A stretch of DNA of 18,896 nucleotides, from contig DEKQ01000116.1 in assembly GCA_002353975.1 (NCBI GenBank), positions 1-18,896 of the forward strand. Direction: 5' to 3'. The notes under the pieces were generated by a model, which was not told where the DNA came from, made no database searches, and worked only from the letters and a program-made list of their open reading frames with translations. How positions within the stretch are numbered: position 1 is the first letter of the stretch; each line of letters opens with the position of its first letter. Both the position numbers and the translations under genes were made by a program. Shown in pieces: positions 14,704 to 18,896 of the stretch. This stretch comes from Prevotellaceae bacterium UBA2718 (lineage in GTDB: Bacteria > Bacteroidota > Bacteroidia > Bacteroidales > Bacteroidaceae).

Positions 14704-15413
14704 ATGTTCAATTCTATTTTTGATGATGAAACTTTAATTTTATAGTTGCTGTTGAGTTCATGTTCTAATCGCTCCCTTTCCAGAGGTTCAATATATGGAG
14801 ATAGGATTATTTCATCTATCAGTACATTAGGGTCAACTCTTATGCTTGCATGATTGTCGGATATGTCTACCTTTCTATCTCTTGGTGCAAAATAGAAACG
14901 GATTTCTTTCTCCTCAGAGAATGCCCTGTCCTTTGAAAACAATGCTTCCATAATAGTTTGCTCTGCATTATATCCATTATATGAAATCCTTCCGCATAAG
15001 ATTTCATAGTTATCATCTCTGAAAGAAGCAACAAAATTGTTTATAGTGGTTTTTATGCAAGCTCCTTTGTCTTCAACAAAATTCTTCCACATCAGTGCGC
15101 TCTCACCAACTCGTTCCGTCCAACATGAAGTTAGATAGTCACCGCTTGCTTTATAAAAACTATATTTCCTCAAAGAATTTCTTATCGAATCGTCATCCAC
15201 ACTACTATTTGCGGTATCACCTACTGGCCGTAAACGAAATAAGGACTTCAAAGGTAAGGTACTTTCTCTCTTATCTTCAAAGTATCTCTTGCGCCTTACA
15301 TAATAAGTGCGTGATTTGAGAAGCTGTAACAGGTAGTCTAACCTCAGATATTGACGAATAGACGTGTTACCATCTAAGTCCTCCATTAATTGAAAGTAAC
15401 GAGTCCGATTCAT
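14700..15413 (-). CDS. DUF2971-like protein
   Basis: A 237-residue protein with no signal peptide, probably cytoplasmic. It resembles DUF2971: an N-terminal LRLDYLLQLLKSRTYYVRRK segment, then YLTSCWTERVGESALMWKNF (the family's CWT..ES..MW hallmark), GACIKTTINNF, a central RISYNGYN strand, KDRAFSEEKEIRFYF (K..F..E.E.R) and a C-terminal DPNVLIDEIILSPYI. No biochemical function is established for the family, to my knowledge. It is AT-rich, unlike the flanking chromosomal genes, and is the first gene of a coupled pair with the LRR surface protein. A promoter-like element lies ~200 bp upstream. Family call moderately confident, function unknown. Confidence 0.8.
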   Translation of the reverse strand: MNRTRYFQLMEDLDGNTSIRQYLRLDYLLQLLKSRTYYVRRKRYFEDKRESTLPLKSLFRLRPVGDTANSSVDDDSIRNSLRKYSFYKASGDYLTSCWTERVGESALMWKNFVEDKGACIKTTINNFVASFRDDNYEILCGRISYNGYNAEQTIMEALFSKDRAFSEEKEIRFYFAPRDRKVDISDNHASIRVDPNVLIDEIILSPYIEPLERERLEHELNSNYKIKVSSSKIELNI

Positions 15414-15444
15414 ACTTTAACTTCTAATTTTATACTAACGAAGA

Positions 15445-15512
15445 GGCGCAGACTTTCGCCACATGTCACACGGTTCACCACAAACCACCTTCATATATGG
15501 GAAATCTGCGCC
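15445..15512. repeat. Inverted repeat in the leader of the DUF2971-like gene
   Basis: GGCGCAGA-(C)-TTTC and GAAATCTGCGCC pair over 12 bp with one bulged C, around a ~43-base loop. It lies between the possible minus-strand promoter near 15618 and the ATG at 15413, so it would be part of a long 5' leader. Confidence 0.6.
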
Positions 15513-15756
15513 CGTTTGGGTTGCAGTCCCAATAATGAAGGTTTGCTCGTATTCCTACGGTGGTGATTGTGTGACTATCGAGCAATATGTCTTTGCACTC
15601 CTTGCAGAATGCGACGGCAAAGTTACGAAATTTCCACAAATAATCGCAGGAAAGAGACAAAAAAGTTTAAATCTTGCTCGAAAATGGCTCGGCGGCGATA
15701 CATCGTCCGTAGATTTTTCGTATATTCGCAGTTGGTTAGGCCAAGATGAACGATGA
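15463..15756 (+). CDS. Uncertain small ORF (97 codons), possibly not a gene
   Basis: An open frame from an ATG (MSHGSPQTTFIYGKSAPVWV at the N terminus) to a stop at 15756. Its C-terminal half (KRQKSLNLARKWLGGD, SYIRSWLGQDER) looks protein-like and helical. It ends precisely where homology to the IS982 transposase fragment begins. Against it: the frame overlaps the hairpin at 15445-15512 and a promoter-like TAACTTTG on the other strand, and I see no plus-strand promoter. It may be coding, or the minus strand here may be an untranslated leader. I do not recognise it. Confidence 0.3.
   Translation: MSHGSPQTTFIYGKSAPVWVAVPIMKVCSYSYGGDCVTIEQYVFALLAECDGKVTKFPQIIAGKRQKSLNLARKWLGGDTSSVDFSYIRSWLGQDER
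15618..15648 (-). promoter_or_regulatory. Possible promoter of the DUF2971/LRR pair
   Basis: TAACTTTG on the minus strand (15618-15625) matches the -7 element exactly, but no good TTTG is found 19-20 bases upstream. It would give a ~200-base leader containing the hairpin at 15445-15512. Confidence 0.4.
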
Positions 15757-16110
15757 CGGGGGCCTTCCCTATATATCCCTTGTCTCCTACAAGTTTTCCG
15801 TAAATGAACTCAACAAACGCCTCATACTCAAGAGGCTTGCGATCATCCACATCCCCAGGTGTAATCATGAAGTTCAAAAGTTCTTCCTTCTCGTTGCAGA
15901 TCAGGTGCAGCTTGAATCCGAAGAACCATCCCATTGAGCACTTTCCTCTCTGGGCGATGCCCTTGAATGTCTTGTGCATCAGTATCCTCTGGTTACTGCA
16001 TACCCTTAGCGGGGTGCTATCAACGAAACTTATACCGGTACATTTCCCGAGCAAGACTTTCTTGATGAATATAATCAGTGGTATGGCAACCTCACGCTGC
16101 AATTCATTAA
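15757..16110 (-). pseudogene. IS982-family transposase fragment, truncated at both ends
   Basis: The minus-strand frame reads LQREVAIPLIIFIKKVLLGK, then CTGISFVDSTPLRVCSNQRI, HKTFKGIAQRGKCSMGWFFG, FKLHLICNEKEELLNFMITP, GDVDDRKPL and VGDKGYIGKA. This is the central catalytic part of an IS982-type transposase (FVDST and DKGYIG contain DDE-type acidic residues). About 125 N-terminal codons are absent, and the match stops abruptly after DKGYIGKA, where the frame continues into unrelated sequence. No terminal repeats are found, so it is a dead remnant. Exact ends are estimated by loss of similarity. Confidence 0.8.
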
Positions 16111-16159
16111 GGATGATATCGAAAAAAACTATGAGGAGTTAGGCGATGACGAATTATGT

Positions 16160-16429
16160 TTGAAAAGAAACGAGGCTTATTACATTTCCTTTGATGAATC
16201 CAGTGGCAAAATCTGTCGTTATACTGAACGTATTTCGGATTCTAGCCCTCGAGGCGCTAATTTGATGATTCCAGACGAGTACGTGCAGCATGACTATGAT
16301 TACGACGATAATGGAAGTGGATACGGTCGCTACGCAGGCACTTATGTCCAAGATGAAATGGGCTGGAGTGATGAAGATATTGACACTGTACTTGATGGAG
16401 ATCCAGATGCTTATTGGAATATTGACTAA
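16160..16429 (+). CDS. Hypothetical acidic protein, probably 5'-truncated by the IS982 fragment
   Basis: The open frame continues upstream of the TTG at 16160 into the border with the transposase remnant (LQFIKDDIEKNYEELGDDEL just before), so the original start is probably lost and the TTG is not a trusted start. The visible part (~110 residues) is rich in D, Y, E and G (DEYVQHDYDYDDNGSGYGRY, GWSDEDIDTVLDGDPDAYWN) and has no signal peptide or membrane segment. A strong intrinsic terminator follows at 16526, supporting a once-real gene. I do not recognise the family. Confidence 0.45.
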   Translation: MKRNEAYYISFDESSGKICRYTERISDSSPRGANLMIPDEYVQHDYDYDDNGSGYGRYAGTYVQDEMGWSDEDIDTVLDGDPDAYWNID

Positions 16430-16525
16430 ACGACTGCATTTGGGAATCATACAGCCGCTCCATCTATAGTTAAAGATATTCACTTTGTCTGTGGAGAAGT
16501 CAACAAGTCACTTTTCAGATTTTTT

Positions 16526-16556
16526 AAGCGGAATCGATTGGGCGATTTCGCTTTTT
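16526..16556 (+). terminator. Intrinsic terminator after the truncated hypothetical gene
   Basis: AAGCGGAATCG and CGATTTCGCTT pair over 11 bp (one G-T) around ATTGGG, and the stem runs into six T. It lies ~100 bp past the stop at 16429. Confidence 0.85.
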
Positions 16557-16569
16557 TGATTTATATTTG
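16538..16569 (+). promoter_or_regulatory. Possible promoter of the small gene at 16638, overlapping the terminator
   Basis: TTGG (16538-16541), a 20-base spacer and TATATTTG (16562-16569). The upstream element lies in the loop of the terminator hairpin. The predicted start is near 16576, ~60 bases before the ATG at 16638. Confidence 0.5.
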
Positions 16570-16637
16570 CTTCCGTTGTACCACAACAATGTTGAATAAT
16601 ACAAAGATAACGGTTATGAAAAAAAACAGAAGAACAA

Positions 16638-16976
16638 ATGTTGCAGAATATTACTCGCTTGTTTGCGGATTTAGAGACTGCAACTTATGGAGATTATAAA
16701 GCTAATGGTCATGTTATTCCTCCTAATGCAAGTAGGTTCTATTATACCACCAAAAGACTATACGAGCAAGTAGATATACTAGTCAAAGATTATAGTCCTA
16801 ACTACGTGTCTTCCTCTGATTATATGTGTATATACGATTCTCAAAGAATAATCTTACTTCATTTGGACGTACTAAAAGACTGCAAAAAAGTTGAATGGTC
16901 AAGAACTCACATGGGAGCTGGAAAAATATCTCACGAAATTATACGGAATATTTGGTTGCATTTCCACATTTTGTGA
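16638..16976 (+). CDS. Hypothetical protein (112 residues)
   Basis: A 112-residue protein with no signal peptide or membrane segment. It is mixed alpha/beta in look, with LFADLETATYGDYKANG, RFYYTTKRLYEQVDILVKDY and SQRIILLHLDVLKDCKKVEW. AGAAGAACA just before the ATG could act as a weak ribosome site. A competing frame starts at ATG 16616 but stops after 27 codons. The gene is AT-rich like its left neighbours and may be shortened at its C terminus. I do not recognise it. Confidence 0.5.
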   Translation: MLQNITRLFADLETATYGDYKANGHVIPPNASRFYYTTKRLYEQVDILVKDYSPNYVSSSDYMCIYDSQRIILLHLDVLKDCKKVEWSRTHMGAGKISHEIIRNIWLHFHIL

Positions 16977-17350
16977 GAAACTGGTGAATAGGTGTTTGTG
17001 ACTCCATTAAATAAGCATAAAATTCAGGTTCCTTATTAATTTAATTCGACTTTTTTTCGTACCTTTGCCCACGACAATAAGCCATTGAAACAGGCTGGTG
17101 ACTTAGCGTCTGGAGTTCTTTGATACGCAAATCATAGCAGAATGAGGAAATTAGAAAGGTCTCTTATTCGTAACCCCGTTTTTCCCTAATCCCTCAGACT
17201 GCCTTTATATAAAGATGAATTGCGATTTTATCCAAAGTTACGAAATAAAGTTGATACTGACAAGTGAAAGGAAATAAATTTCAAACGCGTTTTTTGCGTT
17301 TTACCTACATTCGCGTCGCAACGCATTAATACATAGCGGATTATCCAATG
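16977..17350. other. Gene-free stretch with two weak promoter-like sites
   Basis: No convincing reading frame, tRNA or rRNA is seen. TACCTTTG at 17060-17067 (plus) lacks a good upstream element. TAACTTTG on the minus strand at 17233-17240 has CTTG 20 bases upstream. The two would converge on 17068-17232, which has no recognised product. It may be the remains of a lost gene or an unassigned small RNA. Confidence 0.35.
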
Positions 17351-17400
17351 ATTATCACCTTCATTCACCTTCATCCACCTTTATCCACCTTCATCCACCT
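17351..17400. repeat. Five tandem 10-bp repeats
   Basis: Five head-to-tail copies of TCATCCACCT or near variants (ATTATCACCT, TCATTCACCT, TCATCCACCT, TTATCCACCT, TCATCCACCT) with no spacers. The period of one helical turn puts every copy on the same DNA face. Confidence 0.9.
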
Positions 17401-17454
17401 GCACTGATTCTGAAAACATAACTCTGACAAAATGGCAGTAGATGTTTTGCGTCC

Positions 17455-17537
17455 TGATAGTAGGTCTTTTACTGCCTAATAGCAGGTCTTTTAGCTCCTA
17501 ATAGCAGGTCTTTTACAGCCTAAAAGACCTACTATTA
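17455..17537. repeat. Three 22-bp tandem repeats closed by an inverted half-copy
   Basis: Units start at 17455, 17477 and 17499 and share TAATAGCAGGTCTTTTA (first copy TGATAGTAGG...) plus a 5-base variable end (CTGCC, GCTCC, CAGCC, by position). At 17521-17537, TAAAAGACCTACTATTA is the reverse complement of the core, so any unit can form a hairpin with it with one mismatch. The set is enclosed by an 11-bp inverted repeat (17428-17438 with 17567-17577) and by two copies of GCACTGATT (17401 and 17542). Confidence 0.9.
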
Positions 17538-17552
17538 CAACGCACTGATTAT

Positions 17553-17597
17553 CAGATGGTTTTGGTCTGCCATTTTGGCAGTGTCCGAAACCATCTG
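17553..17597. repeat. Nested palindrome (10-bp outer and 6-bp inner stem)
   Basis: CAGATGGTTT (17553-17562) pairs with AAACCATCTG (17588-17597). Inside, CTGCCA (17567-17572) pairs with TGGCAG (17576-17581). The left inner arm also belongs to the long-range inverted repeat with 17428-17438, so two folds compete. Confidence 0.85.
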
Positions 17598-17634
17598 TCA
17601 TATTATTTATAATTGAAGTTTCGCTGAACATAAG

Positions 17635-17680
17635 AATCCCGTCCCTACTCTTTATATATCAGGGGACGGGATTTTTTTTT
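17635..17680 (+). terminator. Strong intrinsic terminator without an assigned gene
   Basis: AATCCCGTCCC and GGGACGGGATT form a perfect 11-bp stem around an AT-rich loop, followed by nine T. The nearest plus-strand gene ends 660 bp upstream, so the terminated transcript is either a long 3' region or an unannotated small RNA. Confidence 0.85.
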
Positions 17681-17681
17681 C

Positions 17682-17803
17682 ACGGGGGACGTGGGCGTCT
17701 CGCCCGCGATGCCGCATGAGCGGCAATGACACAGTAATGCTTTGGGAGTAGAGGAAAGATGTCGAACATTTTTTTACGCGGGCGAGACGCCCACGTCCCC
17801 CGT
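17682..17803. repeat. 27-bp perfect inverted repeat element (REP/MITE-like)
   Basis: The arms at 17682-17708 and 17777-17803 are perfect complements with core GACGTGGGCGTCTCGCCCGC. The 68-base loop has its own hairpin (TGCCGC-ATGA-GCGGCA at 17710-17725). The arms are very GC-rich in an AT-rich surrounding. No coding capacity and no clear target duplication. Confidence 0.85.
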
Positions 17804-17834
17804 TGTTTGTGTCCCGCGTTGTGAGCATCCCCAT

Positions 17835-17866
17835 GTTGTGGGCGTGATACGTTGTGAGCGTAATAC
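17835..17866. repeat. Two 16-bp tandem repeats
   Basis: GTTGTGGGCGTGATAC is followed directly by GTTGTGAGCGTAATAC, and GTTGTGAGC also occurs once more just upstream (17818-17826). They lie ~90-120 bp before the susC-like promoter and could be operator half-sites, or simply degenerate repeats. Confidence 0.7.
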
Positions 17867-17952
17867 GTTATAGCAGGACTTGGTTGCAATCGTTTGCAAA
17901 GCATTTCTGATATTTTTTTTCTTAAATTTCTCACTCTTTACATAAAAATAAT

Positions 17953-17960
17953 TAATTTTG
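17953..17960 (+). promoter_or_regulatory. Likely -7 element of the susC-like gene
   Basis: TAATTTTG followed by CAACAGG fits TAnnTTTG. A TTTC 22 bases upstream is a poor -33 match, so an activator may be needed, as is common for susC-type operons. The leader would be ~90 bases long. Confidence 0.5.
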
Positions 17961-18057
17961 CAACAGGAAACCTATTTCGCAAGGAAACAGCTTCAAATAT
18001 ATCTTAACAACCTATTATAAACTACTTAACTAACTAACCAGCAAAAACCAAGAGAAC

Positions 18058-18896
18058 ATGAAGCAGGAAAAACTTGGATGCGTACAGAGGGCATTGTCTC
18101 TACTGTTCGTTATGTTCCTTTCTCTCTCGGCCATGGCTCAGATTACGGTCAATGGCCACGTGAAGGATGCTGCCGGCGAGGATGTCATAGGCGCTACTGT
18201 CCGCATAGTAGGCGAGCAGGGCGGCACGGTGACGGACTACGAGGGCAAATTCTCGTTAAAGTGTAAGCAGGGAGCTTCTCTGCAAGTAAGTTTCGTGGGC
18301 TACCAGACACAGACCATCGCTGCGCAGCCAACCGTTGAGGTGGTGATGCAGGACGATGCCGCAGTGCTGGAGAACGTGGTGGTCATCGGCTATGGCGTAG
18401 CCAAGAAGACGGACCTGACCGGCTCTGTGACCGCCATCAAGCCCGATGAGAAGAACCACGGCCTCATCACCAACGCCCAGGAGATGATCCAGGGTAAGAT
18501 AGCCGGTGTGAACGTGAACACCGCGAGCGGTGCCCCAGGTGAGGGTGCAGAGATCCGCATTCGTGGCGGCGCTTCGCTGAATGCCAACAACAGCCCGCTC
18601 ATCGTGATTGACGGACTGCCTATGGACGCCAACAGCACGAAGGGCGTGTCGAACCCACTGGCCTTAGTGAACCCTAACGACATCGAGTCATTCACCGTGC
18701 TGAAGGACGCATCGGCAACCGCCATCTACGGTTCAAGAGGCTCTAACGGCGTCATCATCATCACCACCAAGCGCGGACGCAGGAACCAGGCACCCACGGT
18801 GACATACAACGGCAACGTCAGCGTGAGCACCGTAGGCAAGAAGCTGAGTATGCTGAGCGGCGACGAGTACCGCAACGTGATAGCCGGAAAGTACGG
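18058..18896 (+). CDS. SusC/RagA-family TonB-dependent outer-membrane receptor (5' part, runs off the window)
   Basis: An open frame from ATG at 18058 to the window end (~279 residues, no stop). A signal peptide ends near AMA-QI (residue ~27). Next is a carboxypeptidase-regulatory-like beta-sandwich (VNGHVKDAAGEDVIGATVRI, GGTVTDYEGKFSL, VSFVGYQTQ). Then comes the SusC-family stretch VVVIGYGVAKKTDLTGSV and the plug domain (IQGKIAGVNVNTASGAPGEG, IRIRGGASL, NNSPLIVIDGLPMD, DIESFTVLKDASATAIYGSR, GVIIITTKRG). SusC proteins import oligosaccharides or peptides with a SusD lipoprotein, whose gene would be expected just downstream. The ligand cannot be told from this part. Confidence 0.95.
   Translation, partial: MKQEKLGCVQRALSLLFVMFLSLSAMAQITVNGHVKDAAGEDVIGATVRIVGEQGGTVTDYEGKFSLKCKQGASLQVSFVGYQTQTIAAQPTVEVVMQDDAAVLENVVVIGYGVAKKTDLTGSVTAIKPDEKNHGLITNAQEMIQGKIAGVNVNTASGAPGEGAEIRIRGGASLNANNSPLIVIDGLPMDANSTKGVSNPLALVNPNDIESFTVLKDASATAIYGSRGSNGVIIITTKRGRRNQAPTVTYNGNVSVSTVGKKLSMLSGDEYRNVIAGKY

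Noticed and set aside
16616..16699. 27-codon frame beginning ATG AAA AAA AAC
   Set aside because: The start looks attractive, but it ends after 27 codons and overlaps the longer frame at 16638; a frameshift cannot be excluded.
17351..17537. Possible CRISPR array
   Set aside because: The units abut with no unique spacers, are only 10 or 22 bp long, and no cas gene is in the window.

Overview
The window looks like part of a Bacteroidales chromosome, most likely Prevotella or a close relative. The evidence is of four kinds. Promoters repeatedly fit the Bacteroidetes pattern TTTG-N19/20-TAnnTTTG. A SusC/RagA-type TonB-dependent receptor starts at the right edge. Two proteins have BspA-like or Ala-rich repeat bodies and end in Bacteroidales-type C-terminal tails. 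A tmRNA (ssrA, minus strand) encodes the tag GENNYALAA. All calls come from reading the sequence; no database search was possible.

Left part (1-4140): a minus-strand YtcJ-like amidohydrolase and a minus-strand OmpA-domain envelope protein each have their own canonical promoter. Next comes ssrA on the minus strand. Its last 18 bases and its intrinsic terminator are duplicated 102 bp further on, giving tandem terminators and a possible footprint of an integration event. The ssrA promoter lies back to back with the promoter of the next operon.

Middle part (4079-12718, plus strand, GC-rich): a two-gene operon with a 4-bp ATGA overlap encodes an exported beta-propeller/DUF362 fusion and an exported GH2 beta-galactosidase-like enzyme. 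The enzyme carries an in-frame, G-free low-complexity insert. A strong promoter then fires directly into a 17-bp perfect inverted repeat, which would form the 5' end of the leader of a 1060-residue exported protein. That protein has nine ~75-residue tandem repeats, and repeats 2-5 look freshly amplified in pairs.

Accessory segment (12719-16976, visibly AT-rich): an internally deleted IS982-family element keeps both ends and its promoter but only the last ~44 transposase codons. A translationally coupled minus-strand pair follows: a DUF2971-like protein, then a BspA-like leucine-rich-repeat surface protein. Beyond it are an unexplained ~340-bp stretch, a second IS982 transposase fragment (broken at both ends), a 5'-truncated hypothetical gene with a good terminator, and another small hypothetical gene.

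Right part (16977-18896): about 1.1 kb contains no convincing gene but is dense in structure. It holds 10-bp and 22-bp tandem repeats, nested palindromes, a strong intrinsic terminator, a 27-bp perfect inverted repeat and a 16-bp tandem repeat. It ends in the promoter and 5' portion of a susC-like gene that runs off the window.
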